Source: Cycloclasticus sp. (lineage in GTDB: Bacteria > Pseudomonadota > Gammaproteobacteria > Methylococcales > Cycloclasticaceae). From it: 64,000 bases of DNA. A program made the position numbers and the translations under genes. This document shows positions 1 through 8,688 of this stretch, one piece after another. Below the pieces are notes generated by a model. The model was given only the letters and a program-made list of their open reading frames with translations, was not told the origin of the DNA and did no database searches. The DNA lies in assembly GCA_002733135.1 (NCBI GenBank), contig NVUJ01000006.1, forward strand, positions 24,280 through 88,279. The letters are read 5' to 3'. Numbering within the stretch: the stretch's first letter is position 1; each line of letters starts with the position of its first letter.

Positions 1-692
1 GCGCCTTGCACCACCATTTCACCCAAGCCGTAGCTGGAGGTAATGAAAACCGCATCGCGAAAACCAGATTCAGTGTCTAATGTGAACAATACGCCAGAGG
101 CGCTGATGTCACTACGGACCATGCGTTGAATGCCAGCAGATAAGGCGACTTCGCTGTGCTCAAACCCTTGGTGAACACGATAAGAAATGGCACGATCATT
201 ATACAACGAGGCAAATACTTCCTTAATTGAACGGATAACATTATCAATGCCATCAACGTTTAAGAAGGTTTCTTGCTGACCAGCGAAAGAGGCATCCGGT
301 AAATCTTCAGCTGTCGCAGACGAGCGGACAGCCACAGAAAATTCGCTTTTTGCATCGGCTTGCATCTTTGCATAGGCATCTCTAATCGCCGATTCCAGTT
401 CGGGTTGGAAAGGGGTGTCAATTACCCATTGCCTAATTTCTTTGCCAACAACTGCGAGGGTGTTAACATCTTCAACATCCAAGGCGCTAAGTTTTACGTT
501 GATTTTATCGTCAATACCGCTTTGTGATAAAAAGTCTCTAAAAGCCGTTGCTGTGGTTGCAAAGCCGCCTGGAACATCCACGCCGACCGATGCCAAGTTG
601 CTGATCATTTCACCTAAAGAAGCATTTTTACCACCCACATGCTCCACGTCATCCATGCCTGTTGAATCGAGCCAAACGATGTATTCTTTCAA
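1..692 (-). CDS. ppsA: Phosphoenolpyruvate synthase, N-terminal part (gene runs off the window)
   Basis: Pyruvate, water dikinase: makes phosphoenolpyruvate from pyruvate and ATP for gluconeogenesis. About 230 N-terminal codons are present; the rest lies beyond base 1. Read on the complement, the protein opens KEYIVWLD and continues with [11 protein letters not shown], the start of the PEP-synthase ATP-binding domain. The start is taken as TTG at 692-690 because an AGAGGG ribosome site lies about seven bases upstream and family proteins begin at this point. It is divergent from ppsR, which encodes its regulatory kinase/phosphorylase, and the intergenic gap holds a palindromic repeat. Family assignment is firm; the start codon is inferred. 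Confidence 0.93.
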   Translation of the reverse strand, partial: MKEYIVWLDSTGMDDVEHVGGKNASLGEMISNLASVGVDVPGGFATTATAFRDFLSQSGIDDKINVKLSALDVEDVNTLAVVGKEIRQWVIDTPFQPELESAIRDAYAKMQADAKSEFSVAVRSSATAEDLPDASFAGQQETFLNVDGIDNVIRSIKEVFASLYNDRAISYRVHQGFEHSEVALSAGIQRMVRSDISASGVLFTLDTESGFRDAVFITSSYGLGEMVVQG

Positions 693-729
693 CTTAGTAC
701 CCTCTGAATTAGTTTAAAATTATGCTAAC

Positions 730-868
730 GAGGCCTTTGCACGAAAGCTCTTTTGCCCCCATACTGCGTTAAAAGTGTGCTCAATCGGTCATTTACTAAA
801 GTAAACTTCCTCTTTCCGCGCGCTTTTGCCTTGTCTGGAAACAAAATCTTCTTCCGTGCAAAGGCCTC
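730..868. repeat. MITE-like palindromic repeat with 18-bp terminal inverted repeats
   Basis: The left end GAGGCCTTTGCACGAAAG (730-747) is matched in inverted orientation at 851-868 with one mismatch; the outer 14 bases are perfect. The roughly 100-bp interior is also imperfectly self-complementary around a TTTACTAAAGTAAA centre, so the whole 139 bp could fold into one long hairpin. No coding capacity is seen. It lies between the divergent ppsA and ppsR starts. A near-copy of one end occurs just after fur at 43378-43397. Confidence 0.7.
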
Positions 869-907
869 TTAATCCACCATTTTAACAAAAAAGCATATCT
901 ATATATA

Positions 908-1729
908 ATGAAAAATAGAACAATCTTCTTCGTGTCGGATAGAACGGCCATTACAGCAGAAACGTTGGGTAACAGCTTGATGACGCAGTTTGCGGGCGTG
1001 GAACGTGAGCGTCACGTTATTCCATTTATCGATAGTGAAGCGAAAGCTGAAGCAGTTCGGGAGCGTATTAACGCTTCTTATACTGTCAACGAAGGCAGGC
1101 CGCTTGTTTTTAGTACATTTACAAACGATAATTTACGTGAAATTTTATCTTCAAGTGATTGTATATTCTATGATTTATTTAACGATTATATTGCTAGAAT
1201 GGAAAGTGATCTCAGACAGGAGTCGTCTCATGAAGTAGGAAAGAGCCACGGTTTAGTTGATAAAAATTCGTACGAATCGCGTATCAGGGCGGTCAACTAT
1301 GCGCTGGAATATGACGATGGTGCAAAACTTGATCGGTATGACCAAGCAGATGTTATTTTGGTGGGTGTCTCTAGGACTGGTAAAACACCGACGTCTTTGT
1401 TTCTTGCGCTTCAATACGGTATATATACGGCAAATTTTCCGATTACGGACAGTGACTTAGATAATTACAGTTTGCCACGCGCACTTAAGCCGCATAAAAA
1501 GAAACTGTTCGGCTTAACTATCAGTGCCGAGCAGTTGAGCCGTATTCGTGAAGAGCGTCGACCAGGGAGTCCATACGCATCGTTACGAACGTGCCAACGG
1601 GAAGTTTCGCAAGTGGAAGAACTGTTTCAGTTGGAAAAGGTTCCGTTTTTAAATGTAACCGCTATTTCTATAGAAGAAATTGCAGCACAAATACGTCAAA
1701 CACGAGAGTTGGGTGAGAAGCATTTATAG
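908..1729 (+). CDS. ppsR: PEP synthase regulatory protein (bifunctional kinase/pyrophosphorylase, DUF299)
   Basis: ADP-dependent serine/threonine kinase and Pi-dependent pyrophosphorylase that inactivates and reactivates PEP synthase on a conserved threonine. The 273-residue length is normal for the family. The N-terminus FFVSDRTAITAETLG is typical, and the nucleotide-binding loop GVSRTGKT lies at residues 153-160 with the expected TPTSLFLA following. The gene is divergent from its substrate gene ppsA, a common pairing. No strong ribosome site is seen before the ATG, which lies about 40 bases beyond the MITE-like repeat, so that repeat probably carries or displaces the promoter. Identification is confident from sequence and context. 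Confidence 0.95.
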   Translation: MKNRTIFFVSDRTAITAETLGNSLMTQFAGVERERHVIPFIDSEAKAEAVRERINASYTVNEGRPLVFSTFTNDNLREILSSSDCIFYDLFNDYIARMESDLRQESSHEVGKSHGLVDKNSYESRIRAVNYALEYDDGAKLDRYDQADVILVGVSRTGKTPTSLFLALQYGIYTANFPITDSDLDNYSLPRALKPHKKKLFGLTISAEQLSRIREERRPGSPYASLRTCQREVSQVEELFQLEKVPFLNVTAISIEEIAAQIRQTRELGEKHL

Positions 1730-1804
1730 TAATATTGCATTGCGATAGATGGTGATAACTCTTATCATTGCCGACTTTAAATCGAACCGTAGGATTGTTA
1801 ATCA

Positions 1805-4657
1805 ATGAGTCAGCAGATTTTTCACGCAGGGCAACGTTGGGTTAGCCATTCTGAAACCGAGTTAGGTCTTGGCATGGTTGAGGATGTAGAAGGTAGGCAC
1901 GTGACCTTGTTATTTCCTGCAGTTGAAGAAACACGGGTCTATGCGCTCGATAATGCGCCGTTAAGCCGTGTGATATATGGTGTTGGTGATAGTATTCGTC
2001 ATGTAAACGGTGCGGCATTAACAGTTAATCAAACGCAAGAACACAACCATTGCATGATGTACCTGTGCACCAATGAACAGGGTGAAGAAGCAGTTGTTCA
2101 TGAGGTGGACCTAGACAGTGTTGGGGCCTTCAATAAACCGCAAAGTCGTTTATTTACTGGCCAAATTGATAAAAACAAGTTGTTTGATTTACGTCTTAAG
2201 ACACTAGCGTTTCAACGCCAATTAGATGTGTTTCCAAGTTTTGGTTTAACGGGGCCTCGTGTTCAGTTGTTGCCGCATCAGTTCTACATAGCGAGCAAAG
2301 TAACAGAACGCAGTGCGCCAAGGGTGTTACTTGCTGATGAAGTGGGTTTAGGGAAAACCATTGAAGCCGGTTTGATATTGCATCAGCAGTTGTTAACGGG
2401 CTCTATTGAGCGTGTGTTGATTGTTGTACCTGATGCGCTGATTCACCAATGGTTGGTTGAATTGCTACGACGTTTTAATTTATCGTTTACCATTTTGGAC
2501 CACGAACGTTGTGATGCGATTCGAGAAGAGGGCGATATTAACCCATTCGAAACTGCTCAATTGGTACTTTGCCAACTATCGTTTTTATCAGAACATTCCA
2601 ATTATCATGCGCTGGCAACATCGGCGGAATGGGATTTAATGATTGTTGATGAGGCTCATCACTTATTTTGGAATGAAGAAAAAGTCAGTGATGATTACCG
2701 CTGCATAGAAACGTTAGCGAATCGCATTCCGGGTTTATTGTTATTAACGGCAACGCCGGAACAATTAGGTGTGACGAGCCATTTTGCCCGTTTGAGGTTA
2801 TTAGACCCAGATCGATATTATAACTTAGCTACTTTTAAAGAAGAACAGGCGGGTTATCAGGGCGTCAATAATCTCATCAAACAGCTGATGACGCTTAAAT
2901 CGGTTGAAGAACTGTCGTTAGACCTAAAGTTAAACCAGCAATTGCTCAGCTTATTGGGAGAAGAGGTGATGTCGTCTGATGTGCTTACTCTTGAGTCGAT
3001 TATTGACGCTCTATTAGATCGGCATGGCACAGGTCGCGTGTTATTTAGAAACACGCGTGAAAATATTGATATTTTCTCATCTAGGCAACTACATGTGTAT
3101 GAGCTGCCAGCCCTTGATGTAGAACCTGAATTTGAACTTGATAATGAATTGGCACTAGCAAAAGCATTGTTGTCAGACGTGTTATTAGGTGATAACTGGC
3201 TTGAGCTGGACACACGAGTGCCTTGGTTGCTGGATTGGTTGGGTTCGCATAAGGATGAAAAAGTATTACTTATTTGTGCGCAACAACAAACAGCGCAAGA
3301 GTTACACGACTTTATAAAAACGCACACGGTATTTTCTTCAGCAGTCTTCCATGAAGACATGAGCTTGATTGCTAGAGACAGGGCTGCCGCGTATTTTTCT
3401 GATGCTGAAGATGGTGCGCAAATTCTTATTTGTTCTGAGATTGGTAGTGAGGGGCGTAATTTTCAATTTGCGCACCACCTCGTGCTATTCGATTTACCGC
3501 TCAATCCAGATTTATTAGAGCAACGTATCGGACGCTTAGATAGAATTGGGCAAACAGACACGGTACATATACACGTGCCTTGTATTGAAGGTTCACCACA
3601 ACAGCGGTTAATGCATTGGTATGACAAAGGGCTGAATGCATTTAGCCAAGTTTGTTCGACCGGGCATCACGTTTATGCTGCTGTTAAAGCAGAGTTAAAA
3701 GATGCTTTGTTAGATGATGACACGACGGATGACGTGTTTGAAAAAATTATCCAAAAAACAGCTGTTTTGATGCAGCAAAGCATTGAAGATATGCACGCTG
3801 GGCGTGATTTAATGCTAGAACTTAATTCGTGTAGGAAAGGTGAGGCACAGACTATTATTGATAACATTAGTTTATCATCTAGCCATTTAGAATTATCGCA
3901 TTATATGGAGGAAGTTTTTGAAAACTTTGGCGTTGAACAGCAGTATCACAGTGAAGATAGTATTGTTATCAAACCCACAGGGCATATGCAGGCAGAAAAA
4001 TTTCCAGGTTTGAATGAAGAGGGGTTGACTGCAACATTTAATCGAAAAATAGCCTTATCGCGTGAAGATTTCCATTTCTTGACGTGGGAGCACCCCATGG
4101 TAACGGGTGCAATGGAACAGATTATTAACAGTGAATTCGGTAACTCAACGTTCTGCACTATGGCGCTGCCGCCAATCCCAGCAGGAACATTGATATTAGA
4201 GGCAATATTTACGACACACTGCCCAGCGCCAAAACGCTTGCAGCTGCATCGTTATTTACCAAAAACAATGCAACGAATTGTGGTGGGCTCAAATGGTTTG
4301 GATATGAGTAATATTCTTAAGCCAGAACATATTGCGTCACGCATAACGTTCGTTAAAAAACAAATTGCCTTGAATATTATTGAACATGGGCAAGAAGCGA
4401 TTAAAATATTAATCAAAAAGGCAGAAGATCTAGTCGTTGAGCATCAGGCTTTATTGATAGAAGAAAGTGTCGGCAACATGCAGCAGCATGAATCGTTAAA
4501 CTTGGAACGGCTTACTTCATTAGCGAGAGTAAATGTTAACATTCGTGACACTGAAATTGCCGAGCAGCAACGTAAGATGGTTGACCTTAAAACCTATATA
4601 GAGCGAGCTTCATTTAAACTGGATGCTATTCGGGTTATATTGATAACAGATAAATAG
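1805..4657 (+). CDS. rapA: RNA polymerase-associated protein RapA (SNF2/SWI2 ATPase)
   Basis: SNF2-family ATPase that binds RNA polymerase and helps recycle stalled enzyme. The protein has 950 residues, close to the usual 960-970. N-terminal Tudor-like region (FHAGQRWVSHSETELGLG), Walker A with DEVGLGKT at residues 178-185, DEAHH Walker B at 282-286, motif III LLLTATPEQLG, and helicase C-terminal motifs (SEIGSEGRNFQFAHHLVLFD, QRIGRLDRIGQ). A long C-terminal RapA-specific region follows. It sits 75 bases after ppsR on the same strand and converges on yaaA, with no clear intrinsic terminator between them. Confidence 0.95.
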   Translation: MSQQIFHAGQRWVSHSETELGLGMVEDVEGRHVTLLFPAVEETRVYALDNAPLSRVIYGVGDSIRHVNGAALTVNQTQEHNHCMMYLCTNEQGEEAVVHEVDLDSVGAFNKPQSRLFTGQIDKNKLFDLRLKTLAFQRQLDVFPSFGLTGPRVQLLPHQFYIASKVTERSAPRVLLADEVGLGKTIEAGLILHQQLLTGSIERVLIVVPDALIHQWLVELLRRFNLSFTILDHERCDAIREEGDINPFETAQLVLCQLSFLSEHSNYHALATSAEWDLMIVDEAHHLFWNEEKVSDDYRCIETLANRIPGLLLLTATPEQLGVTSHFARLRLLDPDRYYNLATFKEEQAGYQGVNNLIKQLMTLKSVEELSLDLKLNQQLLSLLGEEVMSSDVLTLESIIDALLDRHGTGRVLFRNTRENIDIFSSRQLHVYELPALDVEPEFELDNELALAKALLSDVLLGDNWLELDTRVPWLLDWLGSHKDEKVLLICAQQQTAQELHDFIKTHTVFSSAVFHEDMSLIARDRAAAYFSDAEDGAQILICSEIGSEGRNFQFAHHLVLFDLPLNPDLLEQRIGRLDRIGQTDTVHIHVPCIEGSPQQRLMHWYDKGLNAFSQVCSTGHHVYAAVKAELKDALLDDDTTDDVFEKIIQKTAVLMQQSIEDMHAGRDLMLELNSCRKGEAQTIIDNISLSSSHLELSHYMEEVFENFGVEQQYHSEDSIVIKPTGHMQAEKFPGLNEEGLTATFNRKIALSREDFHFLTWEHPMVTGAMEQIINSEFGNSTFCTMALPPIPAGTLILEAIFTTHCPAPKRLQLHRYLPKTMQRIVVGSNGLDMSNILKPEHIASRITFVKKQIALNIIEHGQEAIKILIKKAEDLVVEHQALLIEESVGNMQQHESLNLERLTSLARVNVNIRDTEIAEQQRKMVDLKTYIERASFKLDAIRVILITDK

Positions 4658-4684
4658 ATAGATAGATATATTCTAAGTTACTGA

Positions 4685-5461
4685 TTAAGCTTCTATTTTT
4701 CTAAGAAACACCCATTCATCTTCTGTCGATTGCTCGGCAGAGAAAGCGTAACCCGCAGTATCGAATTGTTTAATATCACTGGGGCTTTGTAATCTGTTCT
4801 TAATGATGTAAGCACTCATCATGCCGCGGGCTTTCTTGGCATAAAAACTGATAATTTTGTATTTATCATTTTTCCAATCTTTGAAAATCGGTGTAATCAC
4901 TTTAGTTTTTAATTGTGCTGGTTTTACTGATTTAAAGTACTCATTTGAAGCGAGGTTAATTAAAACAGGGCTTTTTTGTTCAGTTAATTCCTGATTCAGT
5001 TTGTCAGTGATTTTAGTACCCCAAAACTCATACAAGTTTTTACCGCGTTGGTTATTAAAGCGAGTGCCCATTTCTAATCGATACGGCTGCATTAAATCTA
5101 ACGGCTTGAGTAGACCGTATAATCCCGACAAAATACGTAAGTGTTCGTTTGCCCAATTTAGGTCATCTTCAGAAAAGTTATTAGCATCCATGCCTTCGTA
5201 CACATCCCCTTTAAAGGCTAATAATGCTTGTTTGCTGTTTTCAAGTGTAAAGGGTACGGTCCATTCAATAAAACGATTGCTATTGAGTACGCCCAATTTA
5301 TCGCTAATGCTCATTAACGAGGAAATATCCGCAGGAGACAATGTTTTAAGTTGATCAATGAGTTCAGCAGAATCGTCAATGAACTCAGCATGAGAGAATT
5401 GCCGCGTTTGGGCAGGGGTGTCAAAATCTAAAGTTTTTGCTGGAGAAATAACCAATAGCAT
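4685..5461 (-). CDS. yaaA: Peroxide stress protein YaaA (DUF328/UPF0246)
   Basis: YaaA-family protein, known in E. coli to lower free intracellular iron during hydrogen peroxide stress and to bind DNA. The 258-residue protein starts [13 protein letters not shown], the hallmark N-terminus, and carries the family segments [19 protein letters not shown] and [13 protein letters not shown]. It is convergent with rapA and divergent from phaB. The molecular activity cannot be read from sequence; the family identification is firm. Confidence 0.93.
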   Translation of the reverse strand: MLLVISPAKTLDFDTPAQTRQFSHAEFIDDSAELIDQLKTLSPADISSLMSISDKLGVLNSNRFIEWTVPFTLENSKQALLAFKGDVYEGMDANNFSEDDLNWANEHLRILSGLYGLLKPLDLMQPYRLEMGTRFNNQRGKNLYEFWGTKITDKLNQELTEQKSPVLINLASNEYFKSVKPAQLKTKVITPIFKDWKNDKYKIISFYAKKARGMMSAYIIKNRLQSPSDIKQFDTAGYAFSAEQSTEDEWVFLRKIEA

Positions 5462-5613
5462 CGCGAGTACTCGTGTTGTCGTTAAGAGGGTACATTGTAC
5501 GACGATATATAAAATATTGTAATTGGGGTATTCATTAGTAATAAATCAATCATTGATAGCCTCTTTTTTTCTAAAGAATATACCTGCGATTAATTATAAA
5601 ACGATTTGATAGA

Positions 5614-5622
5614 TGGTATACT
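5614..5622 (+). promoter_or_regulatory. Extended -10 promoter candidate for phaB
   Basis: TGG-TATACT resembles a sigma-70 extended -10 element (TGnTATAAT). It lies about 50 bases before the phaB ATG in the yaaA/phaB divergent gap. No good -35 is seen, as expected for extended -10 promoters. The phaB ribosome site TTGGAG follows at about 5653. Confidence 0.4.
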
Positions 5623-5670
5623 GCGTTGCAATATAAATAACTTAAGCTCTTAGTTGGAGATTCAAATAAT

Positions 5671-6417
5671 ATGAGTAATTCAGTAGCCGTAGTAACAGGT
5701 GGACTTGGTGGTATTGGTACCGAAATTTCAAGAAAATTAGCGAATAGTGGTTATACCGTTGTAGCAACAACTTTTAATAAAAAGGTTGAAAAATCTGATG
5801 AGTGGTTGGCAGAGCAAAAGGAAGCGGGTTTTGACTTTTTAGTGGAAGAAGCCGATGTTACGGATTTTGAAGCTTGCGGCGAAATGATTAAACAGGTTGA
5901 AGACACAGTAGGCCCAATTAATGTGCTTGTTAACTGTGCGGGTATTACTCGTGATAGCTTTTTAAAGAATATGGATGAGTCCAAGTGGGACGCAGTGTTG
6001 TCTACTAATTTAGACGGCGTTTACAATATGACCAAAAACGTATTGGACTTTATGTTGTCTCGACAGTTTGGCCGCATTATCAATATTTCCTCTGTGAATG
6101 GCCAGCGTGGTCAATTTGGTCAAACGAATTACTCTGCAGCTAAAGCGGGTATGCACGGTTTTACAATGGCTTTAGCTCAAGAAGTTGCGCGAAAAGGTAT
6201 CACCGTAAATTCAGTTAGCCCAGGTTATATTGCAACATCGATGGTAATGGGTATAGATGAAGACATTCGTGATGAATTAATATCTCAAATTCCAATGCAG
6301 CGGATGGGTAAGCCAACTGAAATTGCAAATACGGTTAACTTTTTAGCGTCTAATCAAGCGGATTACATAACGGGTGCCAATATTCCGGTAAACGGCGGTT
6401 TATTTACGAGCTTTTAA
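5671..6417 (+). CDS. phaB: Acetoacetyl-CoA reductase (PhaB-type short-chain dehydrogenase)
   Basis: NAD(P)H-dependent reduction of acetoacetyl-CoA to (R)-3-hydroxybutyryl-CoA, the monomer for polyhydroxybutyrate. 248 residues, normal length. The SDR cofactor loop TGGLGGIG is at residues 9-16, the catalytic serine at 140-141, and Tyr154-x3-Lys158 in NYSAAKAG. LVNCAGITRDSFLKNM matches PhaB, although the usual NNAG is NCAG here. A close alternative is FabG, but the ITRDS/FLKNM motif, the PGYI motif and the neighbouring phasin, phaC and phaE favour PhaB. First gene of the PHA cluster, with a good ribosome site. Confidence 0.9.
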   Translation: MSNSVAVVTGGLGGIGTEISRKLANSGYTVVATTFNKKVEKSDEWLAEQKEAGFDFLVEEADVTDFEACGEMIKQVEDTVGPINVLVNCAGITRDSFLKNMDESKWDAVLSTNLDGVYNMTKNVLDFMLSRQFGRIINISSVNGQRGQFGQTNYSAAKAGMHGFTMALAQEVARKGITVNSVSPGYIATSMVMGIDEDIRDELISQIPMQRMGKPTEIANTVNFLASNQADYITGANIPVNGGLFTSF

Positions 6418-6501
6418 CAGTGTTTTTTTATTGACAGTGTGGATTGGAAACGATATTACTAACATCAGTTACGTACCTTTTAATAACAAGGGGTGGTTAA
6501 T

Positions 6502-7308
6502 ATGCAAAAAGATATAATTAAAAAGTGGACTCAACTCAGCAAAAAAGCGAATGATTCCTTAAAAAAAATAAACATATTGAATACAAAGTCTATAAAGCAA
6601 TTAACAAAATTGCAGATGGACATGGTGAAAAGCTGTATTGAGGGAGGCGTTAAAAAAGCTAAAATAGTTGGTAAAACAACGTCAATGGCTGAGTTGATGA
6701 ATTTGCAATCGGGTTTATATAAAGAGTTATCAGAGAAAGTATTAGAAAGCGCTCAACAATCAGTTAAAATTGCGATGGAAACAAAAGAAGCGATGAGTGC
6801 GCTCATTAAAGAGGGACTAGCCGACGCACCAAAAATGGTGGTAACGGCTAGCGTTAAAAAGACTGCACCGAAAGCTACTAAAAAGAAAGTAGTGGCTAAG
6901 AAGGTCGCACCGAAAGTTGCTAAAAAGAAAGTAGTGGCTAAGAAGGTCGCACCGAAAGTTGCTAAAAAGAAAGTTGTGGCTAAGAAAGCAGCACCAAAAC
7001 CTGTAGCCAAAAAGGTAGTGGCTAAGAAGGCCGCACCGAAAGCTACTAAAAAGAAAGTTATGGCTAAGAAAGCGGCACCAAAACCTGTAGCTAAAAAGGT
7101 AGTGGCTAAGAAGGTCGCAACGAAAGCCGCTAAAAAGAAAGTAATCGCTAAGAAAGCTGCACCTAAACCTGCTGCGAAGAAAGTAATCGCTAAGAGGGCG
7201 GTAGTAGCCAAACCAGCTGCTAAAAAAGTGGCACCTAAGCCTGCTGCAAAGTTACAGATGCCAAAGCCATCTGGTCGCCCAATAACCGAAGGTGATGCAA
7301 AAAAATAA
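6502..7308 (+). CDS. Phasin with C-terminal histone H1-like lysine/alanine repeat tail (PhaF-like)
   Basis: PHA granule-associated protein. Roughly the first 110 residues are an amphipathic, helical phasin domain (KSIKQLTKLQMDMVKS and AMETKEAMSALIKEGLADAP). The rest is a highly basic tail of eight 14-residue repeats of the type APKxxKKKVVAKKA, ending in a proline-rich segment. This two-part design resembles Pseudomonas PhaF, whose tail binds DNA and helps distribute granules at division; that role is inferred here. ATG at 6502 is preferred over GTG at 6493 because AAGGGG ends about eight bases before it, which would overlap the GTG. It follows phaB, and a hairpin terminator follows the stop. 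Confidence 0.88.
   Translation: MQKDIIKKWTQLSKKANDSLKKINILNTKSIKQLTKLQMDMVKSCIEGGVKKAKIVGKTTSMAELMNLQSGLYKELSEKVLESAQQSVKIAMETKEAMSALIKEGLADAPKMVVTASVKKTAPKATKKKVVAKKVAPKVAKKKVVAKKVAPKVAKKKVVAKKAAPKPVAKKVVAKKAAPKATKKKVMAKKAAPKPVAKKVVAKKVATKAAKKKVIAKKAAPKPAAKKVIAKRAVVAKPAAKKVAPKPAAKLQMPKPSGRPITEGDAKK
6865..7200 (+). repeat. Eight 42-bp tandem repeats coding the basic tail of the phasin
   Basis: Exactly eight head-to-tail 42-bp units (336 bp), each encoding 14 residues beginning APK or ATK. Two unit types partly alternate: APK(A/V)(T/A)KKKV.AKK. and APKP(V/A)AKKV.AKK. Because the unit is a multiple of three, copy number can change without a frameshift. The repeats are coding, contiguous and lack spacers, so this is not a CRISPR array. 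Confidence 0.92.
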
Positions 7309-7318
7309 TTATGATTTT

Positions 7319-7345
7319 AAGTGGCCGCAATGCCGCTTAGTTTTT
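7319..7345 (+). terminator. Hairpin terminator or attenuator between the phasin and the DUF6489 gene
   Basis: Stem AAGTGGC / GCCGCTT (one G-U pair), loop CGCAAT, then AGTTTTT. It follows the phasin stop by about ten bases and precedes the next gene, so it may reduce read-through into it. It also argues against the GTG at 7321 as that gene's start. Confidence 0.6.
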
Positions 7346-7362
7346 ATTACATTGAGATAGTT

Positions 7363-7629
7363 ATGAAAGCAACCATAGAAATTGATGCAACCCCTCAAGA
7401 AATGCGTGAGCTACTGGGCCTGCCTGACGTCCAAAGCTTGCAGCAAGAAGCGATGGAGAAAATTCGCGAAAAGATGCTGGCGGGTATTGAATCTAACGAT
7501 ATGCGAGACTTGATGAAGCTGTATATGCCAATGCCAGAACAAATGTCTGCCATGGAAGGTTTTCAAAAAACTATGTGGGATGCAATGACACAGAGTATGA
7601 GCGTGTCGACTAAAAAGGCTGATAAGTAG
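7363..7629 (+). CDS. Small PHA-cluster protein of DUF6489 type
   Basis: Short acidic protein of 88 residues beginning MKATIEIDATPQEMRELLGLPDV. This resembles the DUF6489 family, whose role I do not know. It is Met-rich near the C-terminus (KLYMPMPEQMSAMEGFQKTMWDAM), with an amphipathic helical look reminiscent of small granule proteins, but no catalytic motif is visible. ATG at 7363 is chosen over GTG at 7321 because a hairpin terminator covers the latter and the family begins at MKATI. It lies between the phasin and convergent phaC. Confidence 0.75.
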   Translation: MKATIEIDATPQEMRELLGLPDVQSLQQEAMEKIREKMLAGIESNDMRDLMKLYMPMPEQMSAMEGFQKTMWDAMTQSMSVSTKKADK

Positions 7630-7632
7630 TTG

Positions 7633-8679
7633 TTATTTCAACCAGGTGTTTAATGTATTGATGAGGTCGCGCTGTGTTTTTAGGCTAGTAAACGCGCCAA
7701 TATGCCCGCCGTGAAGAAGATGCTTCGTATATAAGCTTGGCTTGATGTGCTTGCGAAGCGCCTGTGCTGAAGTAGGTGGAACGATATGATCCTTCGTTGC
7801 ATAAAGGTTTAGAACAGGGCAGTTGATCTTTTCTAGTAGTACTTTTTCTTTACCGATAAACAATTGATTATTCAGCAAACCGTTGTTTTGGTAAAAGCTT
7901 TCCATAAACTCACTGGCAGCAGCACCCGCCAAATCAGGGCCATCGCTTAGCCATTTTTCCATACGTAGGAATGTATCTAAATGCCTTTTTTTACTAACCA
8001 CATGACTGAGTTGCCGATACTTTTCCCGATTTAATTGGAAAGGTTTCAGTGTTTTAAATAACTGGCTAATTAAATGGCTCGGAATATTGCCGGCGTTATT
8101 TGTTAAAGCGGTGTGTTGGATGCCGTTTGCCCATAAGCTTAACAAGTTACTCTCTGAATGAAAGTCGACAGGGGTAACGAGGGTAATTAATTGGCGAATT
8201 TGTTTGGGTTTGAGTGCGGCATAGCACAAAGAAAAAACACCGCCTTGGCAGATGCCTAGGAGGTTTACTTTTTGGGTGTTGGCGTTGCGTTTTGTATGCT
8301 GCACACAGCGATGCATTAAGCCATTAATATAATCGTTTAGGTTAGTAAAGCAGTCACTACTATCTGGGTAGCCCCAATCAATTAGGTAGATAGGGTGTCC
8401 GTGTTCTAAGAGACGTAAGACGAGCGATCTGTCGGGTTCTAGATCAACAATATAAGGTCGGTTGACTAAGGCGTATGTGATTAATAGGGGTGTTTTTTTT
8501 TGTTTAACGCCCAAAGGCAGGTAGCGATATAACTTAAGTTTGTTTTCGGTGTAAATGAGCTCTTTTGGGGTGGTGCCAACTTCTGGTGAGTTGATGTTAT
8601 TACCGTCGCCTAATTGTTCCATCAGCAAGCTGAAGTCATTTTGCCAAATATCATCCATTGTTAAATCGTTGCTTGGCAT
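7633..8679 (-). CDS. phaC: Class III PHA synthase catalytic subunit PhaC
   Basis: Polymerises (R)-3-hydroxyacyl-CoA into polyhydroxyalkanoate as a complex with PhaE. The 348-residue alpha/beta hydrolase has the class III length (about 355). The lipase-like box is GICQGG with catalytic Cys144; the matching Asp297 lies in ATKDHIVPP and His326 in GGHIGAF. NRPYIVDLEPDRSLV and LIDWGYPD are conserved PhaC segments. It lies nine bases downstream of phaE on the same strand, an expected phaE-phaC operon, and is convergent with the DUF6489 gene with only a few bases between stops. Confidence 0.95.
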   Translation of the reverse strand: MPSNDLTMDDIWQNDFSLLMEQLGDGNNINSPEVGTTPKELIYTENKLKLYRYLPLGVKQKKTPLLITYALVNRPYIVDLEPDRSLVLRLLEHGHPIYLIDWGYPDSSDCFTNLNDYINGLMHRCVQHTKRNANTQKVNLLGICQGGVFSLCYAALKPKQIRQLITLVTPVDFHSESNLLSLWANGIQHTALTNNAGNIPSHLISQLFKTLKPFQLNREKYRQLSHVVSKKRHLDTFLRMEKWLSDGPDLAGAAASEFMESFYQNNGLLNNQLFIGKEKVLLEKINCPVLNLYATKDHIVPPTSAQALRKHIKPSLYTKHLLHGGHIGAFTSLKTQRDLINTLNTWLK

Positions 8680-8688
8680 ATTAATAGG

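Noticed and set aside
415-717. Open frame of 100 codons on the + strand at the left end
   Set aside because: Lies entirely opposite the ppsA coding sequence, which is clearly the real gene.
4655-4672. Short TAGA tandem repeat after rapA
   Set aside because: Four units overlapping the stop region between convergent genes; no sign of function or phase variation in a coding frame.
6865-7200. Regular tandem repeats that might suggest a CRISPR array
   Set aside because: No spacers, the units are contiguous, coding and 42 bp; no cas genes anywhere in the window.
6753-7211. Long open frame on the complement across the phasin repeats
   Set aside because: It is a by-product of the tandem coding repeats on the + strand; composition (Ala/Phe/Leu/Thr only) is not protein-like.
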